Assembly (NCBI GenBank): GCA_030604735.1
Contig: JAUVVG010000002.1
Span: 62,001-126,000 of the forward strand
From: Azoarcus sp.
Lineage (GTDB): Bacteria > Pseudomonadota > Gammaproteobacteria > Burkholderiales > Rhodocyclaceae
Reading direction: 5' to 3'
Length of the DNA stretch: 64,000 nt
Notes under the pieces: generated by a model
What the model was told of the DNA's origin: nothing
Databases searched by the model: none
What the model saw: only the letters and a program-made list of their open reading frames with translations
Made by a program: the position numbers and the translations under genes
Shown: positions 17,266-26,073 of the stretch, piece by piece
Layout of the letters: each line of letters starts with the position of its first letter
Numbering within the stretch: the stretch's first letter is position 1

Positions 17266-18438
17266 TCAGAACACGAAGTCCAGCGACAGCGAGAGCATGT
17301 CGATGCGCTCGCCAGCGGGTGTCGTCGCACCGGTCGCGTTCCTCGGGAAATAGGCCCCCCATGCGTTGCGACCCACCCGGACCCGGCTCCACTCACCCTT
17401 GAGAGCCAGATTCGGGTGCAGATCCCAGCGCGCACCCAGGGTGATGCTGCGTTGCGCGTTGTCGCGCGAGGCCAGATAGGCGTCGATCCCGGAAATCGAT
17501 GGGTTGCGTGGTGCCGCGTCGCTCACGCTACGCTGCCGGGCGACGGTCAGATAGGGGCTGACCGCACCCATCCGGTAGATTCCGGTCAGGTGCCAGCCAT
17601 CGGCATCGGTGATGTACCGGTCCACCCGGCGACGGGCGTACTCGCCGATGAGCTGGAATCGGCCATCAACCCATTCGAATCCGGCAGATGTGAATCCGGC
17701 ATGGGCGCCACTGCCGCTGAGGGCGTCCCGGCCGGCCTGGGAAGCGACCAGCGCGAAAAGTGGATCGCCGTAGCGAATCGAAAGTTTCCCCCGACCATAG
17801 CCCAGATGCGCACTGAAACGGTCGTAAGCGAAGCTGAATCTCGCGCCGGCAATCCGGGTCAACTCGACCCGACCGTCGGGGAAAGCATGCTTCGCCTTGT
17901 GGCCGATGTAGGGCTGGAACTCCAGATCGACGGAACCAGCGCGGCGCGTATAGAGCATGTCGATACCGTCCATCGCATCGAACGGGTTCAGACCGTAGAC
18001 CTCCACGGGTGACCGGATCCAGGGGTGCGCGAAACCCACATCCATGCTGTCCGAATTCATGAAGAACGGCGTCCTGAGACGACCGGCCCGCAGCATGAGG
18101 CCCGGAGTCGGGCTGTGATGCACGAACGCCCAGCTGATACGAGGCATGAACGGTCTGAGGTGGGTCCCGGAGAACAGGGCCTGCACCGTCACGCCACTGC
18201 GATCGGCAAGAGGCATCGATGCCTGAATGCCGAGCCGGGTGTCGCTATCGAAATCCGGCCTGTCGGCTCGGCCGCGCGTCTTCGCCGGGTGATTGAAGAA
18301 GTGATCGCTGGTATCGAGCCAGAGCAAGCCGGTGGTGCCAAATCCCGACACGTGCAGGCTGTCGCTGGCGTTGGCGGTGGAGCCTGTGGCAAGCGTCGTC
18401 AGCACGACCAGGCAAGATACGGCGAAGTGACGGGTCAC
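17266..18438 (-). CDS. Porin-like outer membrane beta-barrel protein
   Basis: A 390-aa protein with a signal peptide (AVSCLVVLTTLATGSTANA) and alternating-residue strands throughout. It ends in the aromatic LSLSLDFVF signature recognised by the BAM complex. I see no TonB box, plug or named porin motif, so substrate is unknown. Its ATG overlaps the stop of the upstream GGDEF-EAL gene by four bases and the small binding protein follows directly. The arrangement suggests a surface pore whose cargo is sensed by the other two products. Confidence 0.7.
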   Translation of the reverse strand: MTRHFAVSCLVVLTTLATGSTANASDSLHVSGFGTTGLLWLDTSDHFFNHPAKTRGRADRPDFDSDTRLGIQASMPLADRSGVTVQALFSGTHLRPFMPRISWAFVHHSPTPGLMLRAGRLRTPFFMNSDSMDVGFAHPWIRSPVEVYGLNPFDAMDGIDMLYTRRAGSVDLEFQPYIGHKAKHAFPDGRVELTRIAGARFSFAYDRFSAHLGYGRGKLSIRYGDPLFALVASQAGRDALSGSGAHAGFTSAGFEWVDGRFQLIGEYARRRVDRYITDADGWHLTGIYRMGAVSPYLTVARQRSVSDAAPRNPSISGIDAYLASRDNAQRSITLGARWDLHPNLALKGEWSRVRVGRNAWGAYFPRNATGATTPAGERIDMLSLSLDFVF

Positions 18439-20477
18439 GAATGTATCTCCGGACGTGGCATGTCGAAAACCTGGCGTTCCATGTCTTGCGGTGAGGAGGG
18501 TCTGCCGAAGAGATAACCCTGGCCGTAGTCGCAGCCCAAGGCGAGCAATACGTCAGCCTGAGACCGGGTCTCTATGCATTCGGCGACCACGGCCATACCC
18601 AGGTCGTGGGCCAGTTCTATGCTTCGGCGAACAATGGCCTCGAGGCGCGCGTCCTTGTCGATGCGTCGCACGAAGGTGCCATCGAACTTGATCAGATCGC
18701 AAGGAATGGTGTGCAGATAGCTCAACGCGGAAAACCCGGTTCCGAAGTCGTCGATCAGTATCTTGAATCCTGCGGCGCGAAGCGCGCCGAGCGTGAGGAC
18801 CGCCGGTCCGTCGGTTTTGGCCAGAATACTCTCCGTGATCTCGAACCGGATCATGTCTGCCCGAAGGCCATTTGCGCTGACCCGTTCGATCAGCTCCGGC
18901 GCAAGCGGGGCGTAAGACAACTGCGTGGCCGACAGGTTGACGCTGACCGGCGGGATCGTGTTGCCGGGGAAACGCCTCTGCCAGTCCCGCATGCTTGTGC
19001 AGACTTGATCAAGGATCAGCAGGCCGACCTCGTGAATCAGGCCGAGCGACTCGGCCAGCGGGATGAATTCGGTCGGCGACAGCAGGCCTCGCCGCGGATG
19101 AGGCCAACGCGCCAGGGCTTCGAAACTGCTGATCTGGCCGGTCTCGAGCGAGACGATGGGTTGAAGGAAGGCGACCAGCCCCTTGGTCTCGATGGCCGTG
19201 CGCAGCTCGGCTTCCAGCTCCAGCGTATAGACGGCGCGCTTGTGCATGGACGCGTGAAACACCGTCACTTCGGCTGCACCCGAATGTTTGGCTTGATGCA
19301 GTGCGTTGTCCGAGTCGCGCAGCAGGGCCTCGCCATCGACGACCTCGGGGTCGCTGAGCGCCAGCCCGACCCGGGTCTTGGGGAAAAAGACATGATCTTC
19401 GGCAACCAGGATCTGCTGCTCGACGGTTTCACGCAGCCTTTCTGCGATGCGCAGGCCTTCCGCGGTCGAGTCGAGTCCATCGAGCAGAATCGCGAACTGG
19501 TCACCGCCGACCCGGGCTGCGATGTCGCCTTCGCGAATCATCTTGTCGATTCGGGCGGCGATGGTGCGTAGCACCGCGTCGCCGGCGGCGTGGCCGAAGC
19601 TGTCGTTGACCAGGTGGAAGCGTTCCAGGTTGATGGTCAGGACCGCGAAGCTGAAGATCTCGCTGCGGTGCTGTCGGCCAAGGGCGCTGTTGAGGTGTTC
19701 GACGAACAATGCGCGGTTGGGCAGATCGGTGAGGCGATCGTGCAGGGCATCATGCTCGAGTTCGCGTATGCGCTCCTGGAGCCGGCTCGCCATGATGTTG
19801 AAGCGTCGGGCGAGATGAGCCAGTTCATCATTGCCTTGCTCCGGGATGCGGTGATCGAGACGACCCTCGGCGATCGCGCGACTTCCGGCGAGCAGGTGAC
19901 CGAGGTTGCGCGTGAGCAGGTAGCCGATGATCGAGAGTAGCGCAACCGTGAGCGCGATCTCGGCGATCGCGATGGCTGCGCCTTGCTGCAGGATCGCGTT
20001 GCGTGCGGCCGCGAGGACGGAGGCCGATACGCCGAACTGCAGGAATCCGACTTCGTTGCGCTCGAGCAGCAGGGGCGCTCGGACATGGATGATCTGTTGG
20101 CCGGCGCCAAAGGCTGGGCGCTCCAGGTTCGAGATCGCGTCCGGCAGGGTCGTCATCTCCGGCAGACCGGCCTGGACCAGGGCGGGACCTTCCTCACGTC
20201 CGATGCGGACATAGATCAGTCCTTCGTTCGCATCGGTCAGCAGCTCGCCCAGGACGTCCTGCATGGCGTCGTACTGGCCTTGCTCGCCATAAGCTGTCGC
20301 CATCGCATGCAGCATGGTCGCGTTCTGTCCGACCATGGTTTGCAGGCTCGCGTTGGTTGCGTCGTTCATCAGGCGCGCACTATTGATCAGCAATAGACTC
20401 AGGAGTACGACCTGCACGAGGGTACTCGCCAAAAGCAGGCGGATACGGATCGACGAACCGGGTGTCGGCAGTTTCAA
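18435..20477 (-). CDS. Membrane GGDEF-EAL protein with HAMP; GGDEF site degenerate
   Basis: An inner membrane c-di-GMP enzyme: helix (IRIRLLLASTLVQVVLLSLLLINSA), periplasmic sensor of about 130 residues, second helix (IAIAEIALTVALLSIIGYLL), HAMP (RNLGHLLAGSRAIAEGRLDHRIPEQGNDELAHLARRFN), GGDEF and EAL. The GGDEF signature reads GGDQF, so cyclase activity is doubtful. The EAL side keeps FEALARW, a NLSA strand, FEITES and IDDFGTGFSAL, so it is probably a phosphodiesterase. The track start at 20567 is TTG; TTG 20477 (MKLPTPGSSIRIRLLL) gives a more typical N-terminus. First gene of an operon with a porin and a binding protein. Confidence 0.87.
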   Translation of the reverse strand: MKLPTPGSSIRIRLLLASTLVQVVLLSLLLINSARLMNDATNASLQTMVGQNATMLHAMATAYGEQGQYDAMQDVLGELLTDANEGLIYVRIGREEGPALVQAGLPEMTTLPDAISNLERPAFGAGQQIIHVRAPLLLERNEVGFLQFGVSASVLAAARNAILQQGAAIAIAEIALTVALLSIIGYLLTRNLGHLLAGSRAIAEGRLDHRIPEQGNDELAHLARRFNIMASRLQERIRELEHDALHDRLTDLPNRALFVEHLNSALGRQHRSEIFSFAVLTINLERFHLVNDSFGHAAGDAVLRTIAARIDKMIREGDIAARVGGDQFAILLDGLDSTAEGLRIAERLRETVEQQILVAEDHVFFPKTRVGLALSDPEVVDGEALLRDSDNALHQAKHSGAAEVTVFHASMHKRAVYTLELEAELRTAIETKGLVAFLQPIVSLETGQISSFEALARWPHPRRGLLSPTEFIPLAESLGLIHEVGLLILDQVCTSMRDWQRRFPGNTIPPVSVNLSATQLSYAPLAPELIERVSANGLRADMIRFEITESILAKTDGPAVLTLGALRAAGFKILIDDFGTGFSALSYLHTIPCDLIKFDGTFVRRIDKDARLEAIVRRSIELAHDLGMAVVAECIETRSQADVLLALGCDYGQGYLFGRPSSPQDMERQVFDMPRPEIHS

Positions 20478-20713
20478 GCGTGTTGTCCGAAGAGGGTTAC
20501 GGAAAAGGGCACAGCCGGAACGTGACGAGGTCGATCGGTCCGCGCCACCATTGCCATCATGGCGCAATCATTCTCCGTCGTCGCTGCGGAGCGCTTGCGG
20601 TGGGATGCGATGGTGCATGGCGTATCCTGCGAGAATCGCTTTATCATAAGGCAGCCAGGCCCCAAATGCATCACCGAGCCGACCGGCCGGCAGGTGTGAG
20701 ATGTGGAGAGCGG

Positions 20714-22111
20714 TCAGCGTTCCGCCAACCGCCTGACGGAAGAGGCGGCATCGACCTCGCCATTGCGGGCGAAGCGTTCGACGTTATCCTCGATCCGGTC
20801 GGGGTCGTAAAGGTAGTTCACCATGATGCCCCAGGACTGACCGATGCCCTTTGCCGAGGTGTCGGCGAGCCAGTTCAGGCGTTCGACCCGCGCGCCGTTG
20901 CCAAGGTGGAAGCGTGCCACCGGGTCGGTCGGTCGTTCCTTGTCGCGGGCGCCGAGCAGGTAGCGCGCGGCGATGCGCAGCAAAGGATCACGCAATGCGC
21001 GGGCCATCGACGAGTCTGCATCCAGCGGTGTTTCACCGGTCAGCAGCGAGTTCAGATGCGAATCCTCCGCGCCTTCCACGCCTGTCTCGGCAAGGCGCTT
21101 CCAGTCTGTCGGGCTGAACGAGGCGAGCGCTTCCTCCCGGTTGCGCGTTACCCAGCGGGTGAGGCCCGGAATCGGCGACAGCGTGGCGAAGGTCTTCAGC
21201 CGCGGGAAATCCCGCTGCAGGTCGTCCACGACCCGCTTGAGCAGGAAGTTGCCGAAGGACACGCCGCGCAGACCCGCCTGGGTGGCGCTGATGGAGTAGA
21301 AGATGGCGGTGGTCGCGCGGCTGGCGTCCGATACCGGTGCGTGTTCGTCGAGCAGGGCCTGTACATTGTCGGCGAGTCCTTCCAGCAAGGCGACCTCGAC
21401 GAAGATCAGCGGTTCGAGCGGCATGCGGGGATGGAAGAAGCCGTAGCAGCGACGGTCGGAGTCGAGCCGGTTCTTGAGGTCGCTCCAGGACGAGATCTCG
21501 TGGACCGCTTCGTACTCGACGATCTTCTCCAGCAGGGCTGCTGGCGAACGCCAGGTCAGCCGTGACAATTCGAGAAAGCCGACGTCGAACCAGGCCGACA
21601 GGCGGGCCTCGAGTTCGCGGTCCAGCGGCTTCAGCTCCGGGTCGTCGCGCAGGTAACCGATCAGGTCGGCACGCAGGTCGACCAGGAACTTCACACCCTG
21701 GGGGATCGCATTGAACTGGGTCAGGATGCGAATCCGGGACGAGCGCATCGCGGCGCGCAGTTCGGCCTCGGCATCCCATTGCCCGGACGTGCCGACCGAG
21801 CTCTGGTAGCGCGTGTGCGCCTCGGCAATCCGGGCCGGGTCCGGTCCGAATTCGAGCGCGATCATCTTGAGGAAGCTGTGGCGTCCCTCGTCATCGAGGT
21901 CGAGGTAGGTCTGGGCCAGACGGGCGGCGCGTTGACGAGTCGATACCTCGCCGCCGAGGCCTTCTGCACACTCCTGAAGCTGCTGCCGTATCCGGGCCTG
22001 CGTCTTCTCCGGTGTTTCCGAACCGAGGCCGGTCGCATTGGCGACGATTTCGCGCACTTTCGACAGGCTGCGCGCAACGAGTCCGGTTGGCATGATCGAC
22101 ACTCCTGGCAA
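20714..22111 (-). CDS. Malonyl-CoA decarboxylase
   Basis: A single-chain MCD of 465 aa that decarboxylates malonyl-CoA to acetyl-CoA. Family segments include FHPRMPLEPLIFVEVALLEGLA, the catalytic-Ser region FYSISATQAGLRGVSFGNFLLKRV, LSPIPGLTRW, and the C-terminal RFHLGNGARVERLNWLADTSAKGIGQSWGIMVNYLYD. It supplies acetyl-CoA from malonate or detoxifies malonyl-CoA. No malonate transporter or malonyl-CoA synthetase is adjacent. A start at M7 (MPTGLVARS) is an alternative. Divergent from the two-component pair across 45 bp. Confidence 0.93.
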   Translation of the reverse strand: MPGVSIMPTGLVARSLSKVREIVANATGLGSETPEKTQARIRQQLQECAEGLGGEVSTRQRAARLAQTYLDLDDEGRHSFLKMIALEFGPDPARIAEAHTRYQSSVGTSGQWDAEAELRAAMRSSRIRILTQFNAIPQGVKFLVDLRADLIGYLRDDPELKPLDRELEARLSAWFDVGFLELSRLTWRSPAALLEKIVEYEAVHEISSWSDLKNRLDSDRRCYGFFHPRMPLEPLIFVEVALLEGLADNVQALLDEHAPVSDASRATTAIFYSISATQAGLRGVSFGNFLLKRVVDDLQRDFPRLKTFATLSPIPGLTRWVTRNREEALASFSPTDWKRLAETGVEGAEDSHLNSLLTGETPLDADSSMARALRDPLLRIAARYLLGARDKERPTDPVARFHLGNGARVERLNWLADTSAKGIGQSWGIMVNYLYDPDRIEDNVERFARNGEVDAASSVRRLAER

Positions 22112-22156
22112 CGATGCTGCGGTCTGACGCTGTGTGTATGATCATGCCAGACAGGC

Positions 22157-23287
22157 ATGAAACGAGTAAGTTGCAGAATGGTTATTCAGCGGAACAAGGA
22201 TTCTGAGCCCGCGGCACGCGCGGATGCGCTGGCGGCGGCCGAGCAGGCATTGCGCGACAGTGAGACCCGCCTGCGCCTGGCCATGCACGCGACCGGCCTG
22301 GGTTTGTGGGATTATCGGCCCGGGCAGGAGCGAGTCGGAAGCAATGAGGAATTCGCGGTCTTGCTAGGCTACGAGCCGGACAGTTTCGAGGAGACCCGTG
22401 CCGCCTTCGTGGAGCGCCTGCATCCCGACGATCGTGCGGCCGTGCGGGCTCGATTCCGGGATTACCTGGACGGCCAGTGTGCCGACTATGCGGTCGAGTT
22501 CCGGATGCGGACCCGCAGCGGGGAATACCGCTGGTTCCGCTCGGTCGGCCAGATCGTCGATCGCGACCCCGCGGGCAAACCGACCCGGGTGGTCGGCACC
22601 TACCTCGACATCACTGCGCAGGTGAATGCGATGCGCCGCCTGTCCGAACTGTCGGCCCGCCTCCTCCAGGTGCAGGAGGCGGAGCGGAGCAAGGTCGCGC
22701 GGGAACTGCACGACGAGATCGGGCAGCAGCTCACCGCGATCAGGCTGAACCTGCACGCGATCGCGCGAGAAGGCGGATTGTCGGCCAGGGTGGAGGACTG
22801 CCTGAGTATCGTAGACGACACCCTTGGACGGGTGCGCGCCCAGGTGCTCGATCTACGACCACCGATGCTGGACGACATGGGGCTGGGTGCGGCGCTGGAC
22901 TGGTACTGTCGGCGCCAGGAGGAGCGTGCCGGCGTCAGCATTCTTATAGAGGGCGTCGAGGGCCTGGCGCGCTATGGCGAGGAGGTCGAGATCACGGTAT
23001 TCAGGCTGGTGCAGGAAGCGGTCAATAATGCCCTGCGCCATGGTCGGGCCGACGAGATCCGGGTGACCCTTCACGACGTCGATGGACTTCGGGTCGTGGT
23101 CGAAGACAACGGCGTCGGCTTCGATCCGGACGACCAGGTGCAGCGGGCGCACCACGAGGGCTATGGCTTGAGCGCGATGCGCGAGCGGGTAGCCCTGGCC
23201 GGCGGGCGCTTCGACTTGTCCTCCGCGCCCGGTGCGGGAACCCGGATCACCGTGTTTCTGCCCCGTCAGGCGGGGAGGCGATCATGA
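22157..23287 (+). CDS. PAS-domain sensor histidine kinase (NarX/DegS type)
   Basis: A 376-aa cytoplasmic kinase without membrane segments. A PAS/PAC domain occupies about residues 35-160 (TRLRLAMHATGLGLWDY...RMRTRSGEYRWFRSVGQIVDRDPAGKPTRVVGTYLDIT). The HisKA_3 phosphoacceptor helix follows (EAERSKVARELHDEIGQQLTAIRLNLHAI), then a HATPase domain (FRLVQEAVNNALRHGRA, VEDNGVGFD, GLSAMRERV). Its stop overlaps the ATG of the cognate response regulator. Ligand unknown; the PAS core could bind a small molecule or sense redox state. Confidence 0.9.
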   Translation: MKRVSCRMVIQRNKDSEPAARADALAAAEQALRDSETRLRLAMHATGLGLWDYRPGQERVGSNEEFAVLLGYEPDSFEETRAAFVERLHPDDRAAVRARFRDYLDGQCADYAVEFRMRTRSGEYRWFRSVGQIVDRDPAGKPTRVVGTYLDITAQVNAMRRLSELSARLLQVQEAERSKVARELHDEIGQQLTAIRLNLHAIAREGGLSARVEDCLSIVDDTLGRVRAQVLDLRPPMLDDMGLGAALDWYCRRQEERAGVSILIEGVEGLARYGEEVEITVFRLVQEAVNNALRHGRADEIRVTLHDVDGLRVVVEDNGVGFDPDDQVQRAHHEGYGLSAMRERVALAGGRFDLSSAPGAGTRITVFLPRQAGRRS

Positions 23288-23937
23288 CGCGCAAGGTGTT
23301 GCTGGCCGATGATCATGCCCTGGTTCGTCGTGGCCTGCGGGCCTTGATCGACAGCTACGATGGATTCGAAGTGGTCGGCGAGGCCTCAGACGGTCGTGAG
23401 GCGCTCGCGCTGTGCCGGCAGCTCGAACCGGATCTGGCCGTCATGGACCTGAGCATGCCGGGCCTGAATGGGCTCGACGCCATGCGCCGCATCGTCAAGG
23501 CAGTGCCGACCTGCAACGTGGTGATGCTGTCCATGCACGCTGCCGAGCATTACGTCATCGAGGCCTTGCGCGCCGGCGCGTGCGCTTACGTGATCAAGGA
23601 TGCCGCCCCGGAAGCGCTCGAAGTGGCGCTGGTCAGGGCTGGCAAGGGCTTGCGTTACCTGTCGCCCCCCTTGCCGGCGAGCTTGCTGGAGCAGGCGGCC
23701 CGGATGGATAACGCGTCCATCGACCCGGCCGGCTCCTATCTGACCAGCCGGCAGCGCGAGATCCTGCAACTCATCGCCGAGGGACATTCGACCCGCGAGA
23801 TCGCTGATCGCCTGCACATCAGCATCAAGACCGTGGAAACACATCGGGCCCAGTTGATGCAGCGGCTCGGAATCCACGACGTGGCTGGCCTGACCCGGCA
23901 CGCGATACGCTGCGGCCTGATCTCTCCAGATACCTGA
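23284..23937 (+). CDS. NarL/LuxR-family response regulator
   Basis: A 217-aa regulator partnered with the kinase before it (ATGA overlap). The receiver has LLADDHALVRRGL, the phosphoacceptor Asp in PDLAVMDLSMPGLNG, MLSMHAAEHYV and the YVIKDAAPEALE switch lysine. The C-terminal LuxR helix-turn-helix is SYLTSRQREILQLIAEGHSTREIADRLHISIKTVETHRAQLMQRLGI. Targets are unknown; the divergent malonyl-CoA decarboxylase is an obvious candidate by position only. Confidence 0.92.
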   Translation: MTRKVLLADDHALVRRGLRALIDSYDGFEVVGEASDGREALALCRQLEPDLAVMDLSMPGLNGLDAMRRIVKAVPTCNVVMLSMHAAEHYVIEALRAGACAYVIKDAAPEALEVALVRAGKGLRYLSPPLPASLLEQAARMDNASIDPAGSYLTSRQREILQLIAEGHSTREIADRLHISIKTVETHRAQLMQRLGIHDVAGLTRHAIRCGLISPDT

Positions 23938-24029
23938 GCGGGCGTATTTCACGCATCCGGGGTATTTTCCCATGTCATTTTTGCGGCGCTTGGGGCATTA
24001 TCTTCAGGTATCTCGCGAGGATATGCGAA

Positions 24030-24440
24030 ATGGTCGTCACCGCGCCGAATCTCGAAGCCGAAATCTCCGCCTGCCCTGGTTTGCTGATCATGATCGCAGC
24101 GCCTGAAGGCGCCTGTACCTGGCTGGACAGCGCGCTGGCCCGGATCGCGCCTTCGGTGCAGATCGTCGGGCGTGCTGAATCGGAGAGCGCGGCCATGCAG
24201 CTTTATTTTCGTGTGCGTCCGGATGTGGCCGTGCTCGATACGCGCCTGGTGGCCAATGAACCGGCCAGATTGATCGGTCTGTTGACCCGGGTCGCGCCCG
24301 GACTCAGGATCATTTCCGTGGTGCCTGCGCTCGATTCGATGCCTGCGCGTGCAGCCCAAGCCCTGGGTGCCGATATGATCACGGTCGAGGCCGACCTGCC
24401 TGCCGCGATTGCCGCAATGGCAAAGAGCCCATCGTCCTGA
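24030..24440 (+). CDS. Stand-alone receiver-like protein
   Basis: A 136-aa protein that looks like a divergent single receiver domain: GLLIMIAAPEGACTWLDSALARIAP (first strand/helix), RPDVAVLDTRLVANEPARL (Asp at the phosphoacceptor strand), IISVVPALDS and GADMITVEADLPAAIAAM. The acidic pair of the first strand is absent, so phosphorylation is uncertain. ANTAR-regulator N-termini look similar, but no ANTAR helix follows. It lies 92 bp after the response regulator in the same direction. GCGAGGA precedes the start. Confidence 0.5.
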   Translation: MVVTAPNLEAEISACPGLLIMIAAPEGACTWLDSALARIAPSVQIVGRAESESAAMQLYFRVRPDVAVLDTRLVANEPARLIGLLTRVAPGLRIISVVPALDSMPARAAQALGADMITVEADLPAAIAAMAKSPSS

Positions 24441-24465
24441 CAGGCTCTGCCGGGGCAAGTACGGC

Positions 24466-25260
24466 TTACCCCTTGGTTGAACCTCGAACTCGCGCCAGCA
24501 GCCAGCCCCCTGCGATGATCATCGGAATGCACAGCCATTGCGCGGTCGATAGCCCTAGCGACAAAGTGCCGAAGATGCCGGGATCCGGGGTGCGGAAGAA
24601 TTCCGCAATGAAGCGCAGGCTCCCGTAGCCGATCAGAAAAACGGCCGAGACCGCTCCTGTCGGGCGTGGCTTGGCCGAATAGATCCACAGGGTCAGGAAC
24701 AGCGCCAGGCCCTCGCCGGCCGCTTGGTAAAGCTGCGAGGGATGACGCGGGAGTGCATCCACCCACGGAAAGACCATTCCCCACGGCAAGTCCATCGTGA
24801 CCGGTCGGCCCCACAGTTCGCCATTGATGAAGTTCCCTACCCGGCCTGCCGCCAGTCCGGTCGGAACCAGCGGTGCGATGAAGTCGGTGACCTGCCAGAA
24901 GCCCTTGCCGTGCTTGCGTCCGTATAGCCACATCGCGACCAGAACGCCGAGGAAGCCCCCGTGGAAGCTCATGCCCCCTTTCCAGATCGCCGGAATCTCG
25001 AGCGGATTGGCAAGGTAGTAGCCCGGCTGAAAAAAGATCACCTCGCCCAGGCGGCCGCCGACCACGACTCCCAGCATCCCGTAAAGCAACAGGTCGTCGA
25101 TGGCCTTGGCATCCCAGCCCAGTTCGGGCCGACGTCGCGCATGCTGTCGTCCGAGCACGACGAACAACACGAAGGCGATCAGGTACATCAGCCCGTACCA
25201 GTGAATGGTCAGTGGGCCGAGCGAGATCGCGACAGGGTCGAACTGCGGGTGGGTCAGCAT
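24466..25260 (-). CDS. lgt: Prolipoprotein diacylglyceryl transferase
   Basis: Lgt transfers diacylglycerol from phosphatidylglycerol to the lipobox cysteine of prolipoproteins in the inner membrane. The 264-aa protein starts [30 protein letters not shown]. It contains [17 protein letters not shown] and the Lgt signature [15 protein letters not shown] with the catalytic Arg, plus [13 protein letters not shown] and seven helices. ATG 25260 is favoured over the track start 25374, which would overlap yceH. Its targets include the lipoprotein at 4488-6119. Confidence 0.95.
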   Translation of the reverse strand: MLTHPQFDPVAISLGPLTIHWYGLMYLIAFVLFVVLGRQHARRRPELGWDAKAIDDLLLYGMLGVVVGGRLGEVIFFQPGYYLANPLEIPAIWKGGMSFHGGFLGVLVAMWLYGRKHGKGFWQVTDFIAPLVPTGLAAGRVGNFINGELWGRPVTMDLPWGMVFPWVDALPRHPSQLYQAAGEGLALFLTLWIYSAKPRPTGAVSAVFLIGYGSLRFIAEFFRTPDPGIFGTLSLGLSTAQWLCIPMIIAGGWLLARVRGSTKG

Positions 25261-25261
25261 G

Positions 25262-25960
25262 TCAGTCGAATTGGGCACGGAACTGATCGAACTCGGCGCG
25301 CAGCGCAGCAAGCTCTTCGCGAAGGTGCCTGACCTCTTCTTCGAGTTCGGAAGTCCGCCCTCGTGATGCCCCACCGCCGGTCAAGGCGCCGCTTCCGACC
25401 GACTCGGCCAGGGCCTGGAACTGGGCTTCGCCGGCGAGCAGGTGCGCGAACCGGGTCTCCTTGGTCCCCGGTGCCCGCGGCAAGGCCGCCACCATGGGGG
25501 GGTACTTGTCGGTCAGGTGCTCGATCACCGCCTCGACCGCTGCGATGTCTGCAAAACCATGCATGCGTTCGCTGCGCTGGCGGATCTCGCCCGCGGTCTG
25601 GGGGCCGCGCAGCATCAGGGTTGCCAGCACCGCCTGTTCGGCCGGCGGGAGGGAGTGGCGCAGCCGCACCAGATGTTCGTACTTCGCCACCCGCGCGCTG
25701 GCCGAGTCCCTGCGCGACACCAGCTTGCGCGCGATCAGGCTGTCGATCGCATCCTGGACCGCGGATTCGCCCAGATTCATCACCGGTTCGCGTCCGGTGA
25801 GCTGATTGCAGCCGGTCATGATCGCGTTGACCGACATCGGGTAGTTGTCCGGCGTGACAAAAGCCTTCTCGATCATCACGCCGAGCACCCGGATCTCCTC
25901 CTGGGTGAAGTCGAATCCATCGGCGCTGTCGGTTTCCGGGGGCGATTGGGTTTCGGTCAT
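25262..25960 (-). CDS. yceH: YceH/DUF480 family protein
   Basis: A 232-aa protein of the DUF480 family. Two winged-helix-like halves are seen ([44 protein letters not shown]...; [33 protein letters not shown]), followed by a C-terminal coiled coil ([30 protein letters not shown]). Function is not firmly established. The start is ATG 25960 (MTETQSPP), preceded by AAGAGGG; the track start lies seven codons upstream. The stop is one base away from the lgt start. Confidence 0.88.
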   Translation of the reverse strand: MTETQSPPETDSADGFDFTQEEIRVLGVMIEKAFVTPDNYPMSVNAIMTGCNQLTGREPVMNLGESAVQDAIDSLIARKLVSRRDSASARVAKYEHLVRLRHSLPPAEQAVLATLMLRGPQTAGEIRQRSERMHGFADIAAVEAVIEHLTDKYPPMVAALPRAPGTKETRFAHLLAGEAQFQALAESVGSGALTGGGASRGRTSELEEEVRHLREELAALRAEFDQFRAQFD

Positions 25961-26073
25961 GATCCCTCTTGTGGTGTGCAATGTCTGCCGCAGTTCCCCG
26001 ATGATAGCCGAGTCCGGTTAGAATTCCCGGCTCTGCCAGCTGATTCCAGCATCTAGAAAGCGTCGAGGTAAGC

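Noticed and set aside
16732-18012. 426-aa plus-strand ORF
   Set aside because: Antisense to the porin-like and PstS-like genes, which have signal peptides and family features; this frame has none.
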